From contig CAYSPJ010000037.1 in NCBI GenBank assembly GCA_964432875.1, positions 1 to 42,482 of the forward strand: a stretch of 42,482 nt of DNA, written 5' to 3'. Below, one piece after another: positions 15,922 through 25,289 of this stretch. A program made the translations under genes and the position numbers. This DNA is from JACJYE01 sp964432875 (lineage in GTDB: Bacteria > Bacteroidota > Bacteroidia > Chitinophagales > Saprospiraceae). The number at the start of each line of letters is the position of its first letter. The stretch's first letter is position 1. The notes beneath the pieces were generated by a model. It was not told the origin of the DNA. It worked only from the letters and a program-made list of their open reading frames with translations, and ran no database searches.

Positions 15922-16899
15922 TTATACATGTACCAGCCGGGTCGTATAGGCAACCGGCAGGACCCGTTCGCCAAGTTGGGTCTTAGGAGGTAAAAATTGC
16001 CAGGGTGCCGCCTGCTTTGTCCAGTCAAATTCGTTCTTTTCCAAGTAGCGGCGGCGATATTCTACGGGGGTACAGGAGCGGTATTTCTTAAATAAGCGGT
16101 TGAAATTTGCCAGGTTATTGAAGCCAGATTTAGCACTGACCTGAGCCACGGTATCATCGGTATCGAGCAGCAGCTTACAGGCGTGGCCTATCCGGAGGTC
16201 GATTAAAAACTGGGTGAAACTGCGAAAGGCATACTTCTGGAAAAAATGGCTAAAAGCCGATTCACTCATGTGGACCTTTGCCGCCACTTCACCGATGCGT
16301 AGAGCAGGGTCGGCGAAATGTTTGAGGATATAAGCATAAGCGACCTGGATGCGGTTGCTTTCCGAGCGCAGCGCTTGGGGGGAAAAGCCTTCGCTGGACA
16401 GGAAATCCGCCTCGGTGGAATTGGAAAGCAGGTCGAGCAGCTCGAAAAATTCGATGATGTTCGCAAAGCCTTTATCTTCGGCGATACTGAGCATGATGCG
16501 CATACCCTCCTCGAAGGCTTTACCGCTAAATTTGATGCCCCGGCTGGCATCTTGCAGTAGCTTGCGGATTTTGAAAAAGCGTTCTTTTTGGAACATCTGC
16601 CCACTGAATAAATCCATCGAGAATTGGATAGTGACCACCCGATAGGGCTGGCCGCTATTCTGCAGTTCTTGGTCCCCATCCCATTTGTGGTAGAGGAAGG
16701 GGCCAAGTAGCACCAGATCCCCATCAGTATAACGTTCGGTAGAGTCGCCTACGATACGGGTGCCGGAGATGCCGGCGATGAGGTTGAGCTCGTATTCCGG
16801 GTGGTTATGGATGGGGTAGTCGAAACCATTGGAGATAGAATCCAGCACGACGAAGACGTCCTGAGGTTTGAGCGGCGTTATTTCACGATAGATATTCAT
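15922..16899 (-). CDS. AraC-family transcriptional regulator with cupin sensor domain
   Basis: 325 residues. The N-terminal third is a cupin-type ligand pocket (PIHNHPEYELNLI, TDGDLVLLGPFLYHKW). The C-terminal 100 residues form the double helix-turn-helix of AraC/XylS regulators (LRIGEVAAKVHMSESAFSHF, then FNNLANFNRLFKKYRSCTP). It is transcribed away from susC; 267 bp separate the two starts. The upstream regions of susC and of the gene at 21965 both carry paired WWGTAYYAY half-sites spaced 21 bp apart, a layout typical for AraC-family activators. This protein is therefore the obvious candidate to bind them, presumably in response to a sugar released from the target glycan. Confidence 0.93.
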   Translation of the reverse strand: MNIYREITPLKPQDVFVVLDSISNGFDYPIHNHPEYELNLIAGISGTRIVGDSTERYTDGDLVLLGPFLYHKWDGDQELQNSGQPYRVVTIQFSMDLFSGQMFQKERFFKIRKLLQDASRGIKFSGKAFEEGMRIMLSIAEDKGFANIIEFFELLDLLSNSTEADFLSSEGFSPQALRSESNRIQVAYAYILKHFADPALRIGEVAAKVHMSESAFSHFFQKYAFRSFTQFLIDLRIGHACKLLLDTDDTVAQVSAKSGFNNLANFNRLFKKYRSCTPVEYRRRYLEKNEFDWTKQAAPWQFLPPKTQLGERVLPVAYTTRLVHV

Positions 16900-17082
16900 A
16901 GTGCGTCAGTTTAGCGGACGTGTCGTTGATGTGCCTGATGGATGACGCTTGAAGCAGGCCTCCCAAGCTTTTCCCTGGTATGCCGATTGGATACCCATAA
17001 AGCAAAGATAAGCTTTTTACACGAGATTGCCGCAGGGCAGCGAGCAATTTGAATAGCTTGTCTTCATTAATGTTGCCTGAAA

Positions 17083-17142
17083 AAGTATTATTTATTTGCA
17101 TGATTGTACCATTGCCTTGTCATTTGATTAAAGATATTTGCC
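17083..17142 (+). promoter_or_regulatory. candidate AraC operator plus promoter upstream of susC
   Basis: Half-sites AAGTATTAT (17083-17091) and TTGTACCAT (17104-17112) start 21 bp apart, that is two helical turns. TTTGCAT (17095-17101) lies between them. TTGATTA (17124-17130) and a -7-like box GATATTTG (17133-17140) follow at fixed distances, and the susC ATG is 27 bp beyond the box. The element at 21875-21934 has the same blocks with identical spacing. Regulation by the AraC protein is inferred. Confidence 0.6.
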
Positions 17143-17166
17143 AAAACGAATAAAACAAGAAAAGAT

Positions 17167-20100
17167 ATGCGCCGCCTAGCTCTACTCACCCTCCTCTGGC
17201 TCATTGCCGTTGCGCAGGCCGCTGAAGCGCAAAAATTCACGGTCACTGGCACCATCGTTTCCGGCGAAGACCAGCAACCGCTCATCGGGGCGACCATCCT
17301 GGAAAAAGGCACGACCAACGGGACCGTCACCGATTTGGACGGCGGTTTCCGGCTCGACCTTACTTCGGGGCAAGCGGTGCTGGTAGCAAGCTATGTTGGC
17401 TACCAGAATCAGGAGGTGCCCGTTCAGGGGCGGGCAGTGTTACAGATCGCCTTGCAGGTGCAGGCCAAGCTCATGGATGAAATCGTAGTGACGGGCTATA
17501 AGCGGGAAATCCGTGCCGAGGTCGCTTCGTCCATTGCTTCCATAAAGGCGCGTGACATCGAAAAGCTCGTCGTGGTTGGCATCGATCAAGCTTTGCAGGG
17601 GCAGGCACCGGGGGTTATGGTCACCCAGGTGACTGGCTCGCCAGGGGATGATATCGCCGTTCGCATCCGCGGTGTGGGCACCTTGGGCAACAACAACCCG
17701 CTATACGTAATCGATGGGGTGCCGACTACAGAAGGCCTCAATATGTTTTCGCTTACCGATATCGAATCCATCGAAGTATTGAAGGATGCGGCGGCGGCGG
17801 CCATCTACGGTGCCCGGGCCGCCAATGGCGTCGTGCTCATTACCACTAAACAAGGCTCAGCGGGCAAGCCAGTTTTCAATTTTGAGGCCTATAGGGGCAT
17901 CCAGCAAGCCGTTGGCCTGCCCAAGTTGCTGAATGCCGAGGAGTACCTCCTGATCCGCAACGAAGCCATCACTAATGCCAATGCCCTACGCAACCCGGCG
18001 AATCAACTGCCCACATACGACCCCACCATTTTGGATACCCTTCCCGATAATGACTGGCTCAGCTTGGTTTTCAAGCCTGCGGCTATCCAGCGTTATTCGC
18101 TATCGGCCCGGGGTGGCGGCGAGGCCGGCAATTTTTACATCTCTGGCGAATACCTTAGCCAGGACGGCGTCTTCCAGGGGCAGAGCTTCGATAAATATCA
18201 GGTGCGCTTCAATGGCGACATCGGTACCCGCCGTTTCCGAGTAGGCAGCAATATGTCTTTTTCCCATACCGACCGCCAGGTCATTAATGGTTCAGGCGAT
18301 GGCTTCGGGCCAGGGAATGAGCTCAGTGGCGTCCGTTATGCGCTCATCGCCTCTCCGGTATTCCCTGCCCGCTATCCCGACGGCCGGCTTGTCAATGTGA
18401 CGGCCGAATTGGGTGATCCGGTGCTATTCGGTGACGGCAACCCCAATCCGCTGGCATTTGTAGCAAATACCGATTGGACCATCAAGCGCTACCGGGTTTT
18501 TGGCAATGTATTTGCCGAGTTGTCGCTCTTTGAAGGGCTGAACCTGCGCAGCACGCTGGGGGGCGATTTCCTGTTCGACCGTGAGAAGCTATTCAAAAAA
18601 CGTCTTTCTCCCGCCATTTACGACCCCACTTCGCTTAACGAAGGCCGGGTGTTCAACCAGACGCTGGTATGGAACAATACGGCCGATTTTACGCGCACTT
18701 TCGGGGCCCACCGCGTTTCGGCCCTGGCGGGCATGGAAGCCATCCAAAACCATACCGACTATCTCGGCGCTGCGGCCAACAACTTCCGCCTCACCGACCC
18801 CTTATTTCGTTACATCGATGCCAGCGTCCCCGCTGAACTCAATAATATCAGTGCTTCGGGTATTGCTACGGAGTGGGCTTTGCTATCTTGGTTTGGGCAA
18901 GTGGGCTATTCCTTCAACAGCCGCTATGTGTTTAGCGCGGCAGTGCGGCGCGACGGCTCCTCCCGTTTCGGCAGGAACAACCGCTGGGGCACCTTCCCCT
19001 CCGTATCGGCAGCCTGGAATGTGTCGAATGAAGCCTTTTTCCAGGACGTCAGCTTCATCTCTACCCTGAAGGTGCGGGGGAGTTGGGGGAGATTGGGCAA
19101 TCAAGAGATTGGGGTTTACCCTTATAGCTCCCTGGTCAATATCGGCGAGTTTGTTTATCCATTTGGCGGCAATATCGCCACTGGTGCCAGCATCCTCGAA
19201 ACCGGCAATAGCAATATCAGGTGGGAGACCAGCACTCAAACCAACATCGGGCTGGACGCCAGCTTCTGGAAAGACCGCCTGTCTCTGACGACCGATATCT
19301 TCCGCAAGCGCACCGATGATATCCTGGTGCGCGTGCCCGTGCCTCAGGCTGGTGGCTCCACCCGCCCGCCATTCGTCAATGCTGCTTCGGTAGAAAACCA
19401 AGGCATTGAGTTGGGCTTGTCCTACCGCAACCGCCACGGCCGGTTTACCTACAACATCGGGGCCAACATTACGGCCCTGCGCAATGAGGTGCTCTCCATA
19501 TCCGGCAGCGAACCCATCCTGGGGGGATTCGGATTATCGGATGGGCCTATCACCAAAACGGAGCCGGGGCACCCAGTCGGCTCATTCTTCCTCTGGGAGA
19601 TGGAGGGGCTCTTCCAATCTCAGGAGGAAATAGATGCCAGCCCTTTCCAGACGGCTTTTACCCGCCCCGGCGATGTGAAATTCAAAGACCTGAATGAGGA
19701 TGGCCGCATTGACGACAAGGACCGTCGGCATGTCGGCAGCCCCTTCCCCGATTTTACTTATGGCATCACGGCCAGCTTCAACTGGGGCAATCTTGATTTT
19801 TCGACCCTCATCCAGGGCATTCAGGGCAATGATGTTTATTTCCTTTATGGTAATTTTGCCTACGAAGCACAACTGCGGGGTTTCAACTCTTATCAGGACA
19901 TCCTCGGACGCTGGACGCCCGACAACCCCAATACCAATATCCCCATTGCTAGCGTGGACGACCGCAACGGCAACCGCCGCGTCTCGACTCGTTTCCTGGA
20001 AGATGGCTCCTATGTGCGCGTACGCAATATCTCGCTGGGTTACAACTTTAAAGATTTGTTGAATTGGCAGGGCATCAGCAGCCTGCGGCTCTACTTAAGC

Positions 20101-20271
20101 GTGCAAAATGCGCTGACCTTTACCAAGTACCCCGGCCTGGACCCTGAAATACAGGCCAACGCCAATGATACCCGCGGCTTGGGGATCGCTTCCGACCTCA
20201 GTGTCGGTATCGACTGGGGCACGGTGCCCGCACCGCGCACTTGGATTGCGGGGCTGCAATTGGCGTTTTGA
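17167..20271 (+). CDS. susC: SusC/RagA-family TonB-linked outer membrane protein
   Basis: 1034 residues, the usual size of SusC-like transporters. After a signal peptide (to about residue 22, AEAQ) comes a CarboxypepD_reg-like domain (about 24-100: TGTIVSGEDQQPLIGATILE). It ends in DEIVVTGYKRE, the TonB-box region. The plug domain (about 115-225) shows VRIRGVGTLGNNNPLYVIDG and IYGARAANGVVLITTKQG. The barrel closes with a terminal aromatic (IAGLQLAF) as required for BAM insertion. It imports oligosaccharides with TonB energy together with the SusD partner encoded 32 bp downstream. An operator-like element lies upstream, and the AraC regulator is divergent. Confidence 0.97.
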   Translation: MRRLALLTLLWLIAVAQAAEAQKFTVTGTIVSGEDQQPLIGATILEKGTTNGTVTDLDGGFRLDLTSGQAVLVASYVGYQNQEVPVQGRAVLQIALQVQAKLMDEIVVTGYKREIRAEVASSIASIKARDIEKLVVVGIDQALQGQAPGVMVTQVTGSPGDDIAVRIRGVGTLGNNNPLYVIDGVPTTEGLNMFSLTDIESIEVLKDAAAAAIYGARAANGVVLITTKQGSAGKPVFNFEAYRGIQQAVGLPKLLNAEEYLLIRNEAITNANALRNPANQLPTYDPTILDTLPDNDWLSLVFKPAAIQRYSLSARGGGEAGNFYISGEYLSQDGVFQGQSFDKYQVRFNGDIGTRRFRVGSNMSFSHTDRQVINGSGDGFGPGNELSGVRYALIASPVFPARYPDGRLVNVTAELGDPVLFGDGNPNPLAFVANTDWTIKRYRVFGNVFAELSLFEGLNLRSTLGGDFLFDREKLFKKRLSPAIYDPTSLNEGRVFNQTLVWNNTADFTRTFGAHRVSALAGMEAIQNHTDYLGAAANNFRLTDPLFRYIDASVPAELNNISASGIATEWALLSWFGQVGYSFNSRYVFSAAVRRDGSSRFGRNNRWGTFPSVSAAWNVSNEAFFQDVSFISTLKVRGSWGRLGNQEIGVYPYSSLVNIGEFVYPFGGNIATGASILETGNSNIRWETSTQTNIGLDASFWKDRLSLTTDIFRKRTDDILVRVPVPQAGGSTRPPFVNAASVENQGIELGLSYRNRHGRFTYNIGANITALRNEVLSISGSEPILGGFGLSDGPITKTEPGHPVGSFFLWEMEGLFQSQEEIDASPFQTAFTRPGDVKFKDLNEDGRIDDKDRRHVGSPFPDFTYGITASFNWGNLDFSTLIQGIQGNDVYFLYGNFAYEAQLRGFNSYQDILGRWTPDNPNTNIPIASVDDRNGNRRVSTRFLEDGSYVRVRNISLGYNFKDLLNWQGISSLRLYLSVQNALTFTKYPGLDPEIQANANDTRGLGIASDLSVGIDWGTVPAPRTWIAGLQLAF

Positions 20272-20303
20272 ATTCAATAAACCACGAATAAAAACCAGGT
20301 AAT

Positions 20304-21734
20304 ATGAAACCGCTCCATATCCTCGCCTTCTTCATGGCACTGGCGCTCAGCGCCTGCCAGGGCATCCTCGATAAAGAGCCCATCGCGACGCTCGATGCGG
20401 GCTCTTTTTTCCAAACTGAGGCCGATGCGGTACAGGCCCTCAATGCTGCTTATCGCCCCTTGCTGTTCAACAACCGGAATTCAAATTTCTACTGGGCTTT
20501 CGCCGTGATTGCTTCTGATGAGGCCATCACCGGAGGCGATGGCTCCCGGCCCGGACTGGTGGAGCTGGACGCCTTCACCTATACGCCCCGCACCGAAGAA
20601 TTCAATACCTTCTGGAAGCTGCAATACGAGGGGATCACCCAATGCAATCTGGTGTTGGACAACCTGCCTAAAATCGAAATGGGCGAGGCCCGCCGCGAGC
20701 AGATCACTGGCGAGGCGCTTTTTCTGCGCTCCTACTATTATTTCCTGTTGGCTCAGGTCTTTGGTGATGTGCCCCTGTTTACGAGCATAGCCCCGCCTGA
20801 CGAACTCAAGATACCCCGTACGCCTCGGGCAGATATCTTTGCCCAAATTACCGCTGATTGTGAGCGGGCGGCGCAATTGTTACCCGCTGCGCAGCCTGCT
20901 TCCGAAATTGGGCGGGCCACTAAAGGCGCAGCTTATGCCCTGGCAGCAAAGACATTTCTGTACGAGCAGAAGTGGGATAAAGCCGTGGAATACGTCGGTA
21001 AAGTAAAGGAGTTAGGCATTTACAGCCTTATGCCTGACTATGAGGATAATTTCCGCAAAGAAACTCAAAACAACGCCGAGTCTGTATGGGAAATCCAGCA
21101 CGCCAACCTCGAGCTCGGCGTCGGCAATTTCCTCAACCAGTGGTGGATGTCCCGCAAGCTCGATGGCTACGGCTTTGCCGAGGCCAGGGCGGAATATGTG
21201 GCCGTCTTCGAGCCAGGCGACCCCCGTCGGCGGTTTACGGTGGCGATGAATAATGAGGAGTATTTCGGCGCGATTTATAAAAACTCTTTTTCCGCCACCC
21301 GCTTTAGCCCCCGGAAGTATCTTCAGGATACGGCCTCGGTTTCTCAGCCTGCCGATGGCGATATCAACTATAGCGCCATCCGTTTTGCCGAGGTGTTGCT
21401 ATGGGAAGCGGAGGCGCTCAATGAACTGGGGCGCACTGCCGAAGCCCAGGCACCCCTCGAACAGGTACGCGCCCGCGCCCGCAGCCAAGCCGCCGATCCG
21501 GAGACGGCACTGCCGCCCGTGACTACTACCAGTCAAACCGAAATGCGGGAGGCCATCCGCCATGAGCGGCAAGTAGAGCTGGGCTTTGAGCTCCACCGAT
21601 TCTTCGACCTGGTGCGTTGGGGCATCGCCGAGGATCTGCTGCCCGGCTTCCAAAAAGGGAAACACGAGCTATTCCCCTTGCCTCAGACCGAGATCGACTT
21701 GAACTCGAGCTTGCGGCAGAATCCAGGGTACTAG
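20304..21734 (+). CDS. susD: SusD/RagB-family nutrient-binding lipoprotein
   Basis: A 476-residue SusD-like protein. The signal peptide ends in a lipobox LSAC (Cys18), giving an outer-membrane surface lipoprotein. The N-terminal ILDKEPIATLDAGSFFQTEADAVQALNAAY and the TPR-like FLRSYYYFLLAQVFGDVPLF are hallmark SusD segments. The C-terminus has RHERQVELGFELHRFFDLVRWG and ends FPLPQTEIDLNSSLRQNPGY, almost universal in the family. It acts as the lid that captures glycan and hands it to the SusC transporter encoded immediately upstream. A weak hairpin follows the gene, so part of the transcript may end here. Confidence 0.96.
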   Translation: MKPLHILAFFMALALSACQGILDKEPIATLDAGSFFQTEADAVQALNAAYRPLLFNNRNSNFYWAFAVIASDEAITGGDGSRPGLVELDAFTYTPRTEEFNTFWKLQYEGITQCNLVLDNLPKIEMGEARREQITGEALFLRSYYYFLLAQVFGDVPLFTSIAPPDELKIPRTPRADIFAQITADCERAAQLLPAAQPASEIGRATKGAAYALAAKTFLYEQKWDKAVEYVGKVKELGIYSLMPDYEDNFRKETQNNAESVWEIQHANLELGVGNFLNQWWMSRKLDGYGFAEARAEYVAVFEPGDPRRRFTVAMNNEEYFGAIYKNSFSATRFSPRKYLQDTASVSQPADGDINYSAIRFAEVLLWEAEALNELGRTAEAQAPLEQVRARARSQAADPETALPPVTTTSQTEMREAIRHERQVELGFELHRFFDLVRWGIAEDLLPGFQKGKHELFPLPQTEIDLNSSLRQNPGY

Positions 21735-21743
21735 TACCGACAG

Positions 21744-21778
21744 CACCAGGCAGGGCTCTTCCCCTGCCGCTGGTGTTT
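21744..21778 (+). terminator. weak terminator-like hairpin after susD
   Basis: CACCAG (21744-21749) plus GCAGGG (21750-21755) pair with CCCTGC (21762-21767) and CTGGTG (21770-21775), with a 2-nt bulge and a 6-nt loop; only TTT follows. It could be a partial terminator or a processing/stabilising hairpin. Confidence 0.4.
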
Positions 21779-21874
21779 GAAAAGCTGAAGGCTATAAATC
21801 CAAGGCGCGATAAAATTTTAAAATCCTACAGCAGAGCTATTCGTCGGTTCAAGGAGAGCCATGCTCGGGGGATT

Positions 21875-21934
21875 TAGTACTACCTTTTTGCATCATAGTA
21901 CCATCTTTGCTACAATTGATTATTGATATTTGCT
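21875..21934 (+). promoter_or_regulatory. second copy of the candidate AraC operator plus promoter
   Basis: Half-sites TAGTACTAC (21875-21883) and TAGTACCAT (21896-21904) are 21 bp apart. TTTGCAT (21887-21893), TTGATTA (21916-21922) and GATATTTG (21925-21932) occupy exactly the positions seen upstream of susC. The block ends 30 bp before the ATG at 21965. It indicates an independent but co-regulated promoter for the LamG genes. Confidence 0.6.
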
Positions 21935-21964
21935 TATTGCAATCACTTTAGGCGGTTACTTTCT

Positions 21965-24900
21965 ATGAAGCAACTACACGTACTCCTTTTTCTCTACATC
22001 ATGTTTAACGCACCGTCCGCCTGGGCGCAGCCAGGGCAGGTTGCCCTGCCTCGGGTTGAGCAAATGCCCAATCAGCCAACTCCTTATAATGTGCGTGATT
22101 GGAAAATAGTCGCCCAGCGATACGACTCGCTGGTTTATGACCTGCAAAGAGCCGGGCAGTATCTGCCCTTGTCCTATCTGATTCCGACAGGGATAAACTA
22201 TCCAGAGATGGGGTCTTTTGGGTTGCACACTTATGTAGGCACCAATTCGCCATTCGGCAACGAAGCGATTAACGTGCTGCCTTCGCTAGTGGGCGCTACG
22301 CTGGCAGGCATCGACAAGCGCAACCAATACGGCCGCGATTGGGTAGCGATGGCCCAAGATTTTTTCAACAAAGCCAATGGCGAAAACCTCTACCTCAACA
22401 ACCCGAGTGCAAGCAGTGGAAACGATTGGTGGTACGATATGATGCCCAACGTCTTTTTTTATCAGTTGTACGACCTCTACCCCAATCTGGGCAGCGAGGC
22501 CGATTGGCAGTTTGAGATGATCGCCAGCCGTTTTCAGGGAGCGGTGCGGGCTATGGGCGGCCACGATGCCCCTTGGGCGCCGGCCTATATGAACTACCGG
22601 GCGTGGAAGTTTAAAACCATGGAGCCCAACGCCAGCGGCGTGCCGGAGCCAGAAGCTGCCGGCGCTTTTGCCTGGGTGCTCTATCACGCCTGGAAAAAGA
22701 CTGGCAACCCGGAATTCCTCAAAGCGGCAGAGTGGTCGATCGAATTTCTCGACGATTGGGCGGCGAACCCTTCCTACGAGCTACAGCTGCCTTATGGCAC
22801 CCTCGCGGCAGCAAAGATGAATGCCGAAATCGGCACCAGCTATAATGTTGAAAAGATGGCCAACTGGTCGTTCGATCGCGGCCCATTGCGAGGTTGGGGC
22901 ACGATAGTGGGCAATTGGAATGGTTTCGAAGTGTCGGGCCTGGTAGGTGAAGCCAATGATGCCGGCAACGACTACGCATTCCAACTCAACGGCGTACAAC
23001 AGGCGGCGGCTCTTGTGCCTATGGTGCGTTATGACAAGCGTTTTGCCCGTGCCATCGGCAAATGGGTGCTCAACCTGACTAATGCTACCCGTTTGTTTTT
23101 CCCCGGTTTTCTGCCTTCCAGCCTTCAGGACGCCTCCGCCTGGTCGGCGGCCAACGACCCTGACCAGGTTATGGGTTATGAAGCCATGCGACAGGTCTGG
23201 CAGGGGGCTTCCCCCTTCTCCACCGGCGACGCCGTCAATGGCGGTTGGGCGGCGACCAACCTGGCTTTGTATGGCACTTCCTCAATAGGTTACCTCGGGG
23301 CTTTAGTAGAAAAAACGGATGTAGATCGGATATTGAAAATCGACCTCTTGAAAACGGACTTCTTCCGCGGCGAAGCCTATCCAAGCTACTTGTTTTACAA
23401 CTCCTACAATATACCGCGCACGGTGCAATTTCAGGCTGGAGATGCTCCGGCCGACCTCTACGAGGCGCTATCAGAAGCCTTCATCCTGCAAAATGTAAGC
23501 GGTACGGTAAGCCTGACGATTCCGGCGAATGAAGCCGTTTTAGTGGTGATTTGCCCGGCGGGTGGCGAAGTGGTTTATGATCGGAACAAAATGCTGGTCG
23601 ATGGCATAATTGTAGATTACCGCCAAGGTACCCAGCCTTATAGCCAGCCGCCCCGCATCAAAGCGCTTGCCGCAGCTGACAACCCGCTGGAGATTGGCGG
23701 CATGACTACCCTTTATTGTACGGTTTCTGCGGCTGGCACGGGTCAGATTACGTATCAGTGGAGCGCCTCCGCTGGCACTATTGATGGCGCTGGAGGAGAG
23801 GCCAGCTTCACTGCGCCGCCTGAGCCAGGCGAAGTGGATATCCGCTGTATTGCCACTGACCCAGAGGGCCTGAGCGATACGGCTACCCTGCGCTTGGCCA
23901 TCGTGCCGGAAATCAATTATCCCCCCCAGATTATCGCCATTGAACGAAGTGCCCCGTACGTCGCGCCCGGAGGCAGCCTGCAGCTCAATTGCCTGGCTTT
24001 TGACCCGAACAATGGAGCATTGAGCTATGCCTGGACGGCCTCCGGTGGCAGTATCAGTGGCAGCGGTAGCCAAGTAGAATGGGCTGCTCCTCCCATGGAA
24101 GGCATTTTTGAAATCGAGGTGGCAGTCACCGATGAAGGAGGGTTGTCGGCGACGGCGACGGCGGCAGTGCTGGTGAAAGTATTCAGTGCGGCGGCGGGCG
24201 ATATGATCGCGTATTACCCCTTCAGCGGCAATGCCGATGACCATAGCGGCAACGAGCTCCATGGGCAGTCCAATGGCGCTATCCTCACTGCTGACCGCTT
24301 TGGGAACCCGCAGAGCGCCTACTATTTTAATGGAGGGTCGCAGCACATCTCCGTTGCTAATTCGCCCTTGCTCAACTTCCAGGATGGCATCACGGCCAGT
24401 TGCTGGTTCAATGCAGCTGCCCTGCCTGAGAAGGAGACGTTCTTGCTCTCTCACGGCAGTTGGCAAAGCCGCTGGAAGCTATCCATCACCCCCGATCGCT
24501 ACCTGCGCTGGACGATTAATTCGTTCAGCGGCATCAGTGATCTTGATGCGCTCATCCCGCTACAGGTGGATAGCATTTACCACGTGGCGGCCACTTACGA
24601 CGGCGAGCTGCTGGCGCTCTACATCGGCGGCGAGCTGCACAGTTTCAAGGCTTTCAGTGGCCTTATCCGGGCAGCTTCAGCGCCCTTCCTCATCGGGCAG
24701 ATGCTACCTGGCGAAGCGAATTTCAATTTCAAAGGCACGATAGACGAGGTAAAAATATACGATTATGCCCTTTTGCCGGAAGCCGTGCAGTCCCTTTTTG
24801 AGGAGGGTACGAACGCTGTCGGCGAGTCCGCATTAGCCCCATCACCCACTTTGCGGTTATTTCCCAACCCGGTTGCGGGCCAACTCATCGCCGCATTGCC

Positions 24901-25084
24901 CGCTGAGGGCGGGGTGCTGGAGCAAGTACGCATATTTGATCTGGCCGGGCGGCTGGCCCTAGAGGCTAATAGCGGTGGCGGCGAGCAGATCCAGCTGGAG
25001 GTGAGCGCTTTAAAGCCCGGGATTTATCTGGCGGTCGGCATCGGCCCAGTAGGTTGGTTTTCGGGGCGGTTTGTGAAAAGGTAA
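21965..25084 (+). CDS. large secreted protein: unrecognised helical N-terminal domain, two Ig/PKD-like domains, LamG, T9SS type A
   Basis: 1039 residues from the ATG at 21965, which starts a signal peptide (cleavage after SAWAQ); an upstream in-frame start at 21923 is unlikely. Residues about 25-560 form a large helix-rich, Trp/Tyr-rich domain (NDWWYDMMPNVFFYQLYDLY, then WVLYHAWKKTGNPEFLKAAE and GWGTIVGNWNG). It has the look of an (alpha/alpha)-barrel glycosidase or lyase, but I cannot place it in a CAZy family. Two Ig/PKD-like domains follow (about 575-665 and 670-750, each with a GGxxSGxG/GAGGEASF-type strand and WxAPP). Then come a LamG/concanavalin-like domain (about 755-955, AYYPFSGNADDHSGNELHG) and a T9SS sorting domain (LRLFPNPVAGQL). 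Likely the surface enzyme or glycan-binding protein of the SusCD locus. Confidence 0.85.
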   Translation: MKQLHVLLFLYIMFNAPSAWAQPGQVALPRVEQMPNQPTPYNVRDWKIVAQRYDSLVYDLQRAGQYLPLSYLIPTGINYPEMGSFGLHTYVGTNSPFGNEAINVLPSLVGATLAGIDKRNQYGRDWVAMAQDFFNKANGENLYLNNPSASSGNDWWYDMMPNVFFYQLYDLYPNLGSEADWQFEMIASRFQGAVRAMGGHDAPWAPAYMNYRAWKFKTMEPNASGVPEPEAAGAFAWVLYHAWKKTGNPEFLKAAEWSIEFLDDWAANPSYELQLPYGTLAAAKMNAEIGTSYNVEKMANWSFDRGPLRGWGTIVGNWNGFEVSGLVGEANDAGNDYAFQLNGVQQAAALVPMVRYDKRFARAIGKWVLNLTNATRLFFPGFLPSSLQDASAWSAANDPDQVMGYEAMRQVWQGASPFSTGDAVNGGWAATNLALYGTSSIGYLGALVEKTDVDRILKIDLLKTDFFRGEAYPSYLFYNSYNIPRTVQFQAGDAPADLYEALSEAFILQNVSGTVSLTIPANEAVLVVICPAGGEVVYDRNKMLVDGIIVDYRQGTQPYSQPPRIKALAAADNPLEIGGMTTLYCTVSAAGTGQITYQWSASAGTIDGAGGEASFTAPPEPGEVDIRCIATDPEGLSDTATLRLAIVPEINYPPQIIAIERSAPYVAPGGSLQLNCLAFDPNNGALSYAWTASGGSISGSGSQVEWAAPPMEGIFEIEVAVTDEGGLSATATAAVLVKVFSAAAGDMIAYYPFSGNADDHSGNELHGQSNGAILTADRFGNPQSAYYFNGGSQHISVANSPLLNFQDGITASCWFNAAALPEKETFLLSHGSWQSRWKLSITPDRYLRWTINSFSGISDLDALIPLQVDSIYHVAATYDGELLALYIGGELHSFKAFSGLIRAASAPFLIGQMLPGEANFNFKGTIDEVKIYDYALLPEAVQSLFEEGTNAVGESALAPSPTLRLFPNPVAGQLIAALPAEGGVLEQVRIFDLAGRLALEANSGGGEQIQLEVSALKPGIYLAVGIGPVGWFSGRFVKR

Positions 25085-25289
25085 GTGTGGTGGCTATTTA
25101 AATGCCGCCTAAGGCTGAAAGCTACAAGCCACAATCGGCAAGTTGTTGAACAGGTTGACAGCAAGTCTTTGCCTGTCAGGCAAACCAGCTTATGAGGCCT
25201 GGATGAGGCTTGATCCCCTCTTGTGCAGCACCCAAGCGCCTGGTAAATGTCGAAGAGAAATATTTTTCTAACTATAAATCTGAAATATC

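Noticed and set aside
25168..25184. TTTGCCT-GTC-AGGCAAA hairpin before the 5xLamG gene
   Set aside because: Perfect but short stem with no T-run and no second copy of the AraC half-sites nearby; not enough to assign a role.
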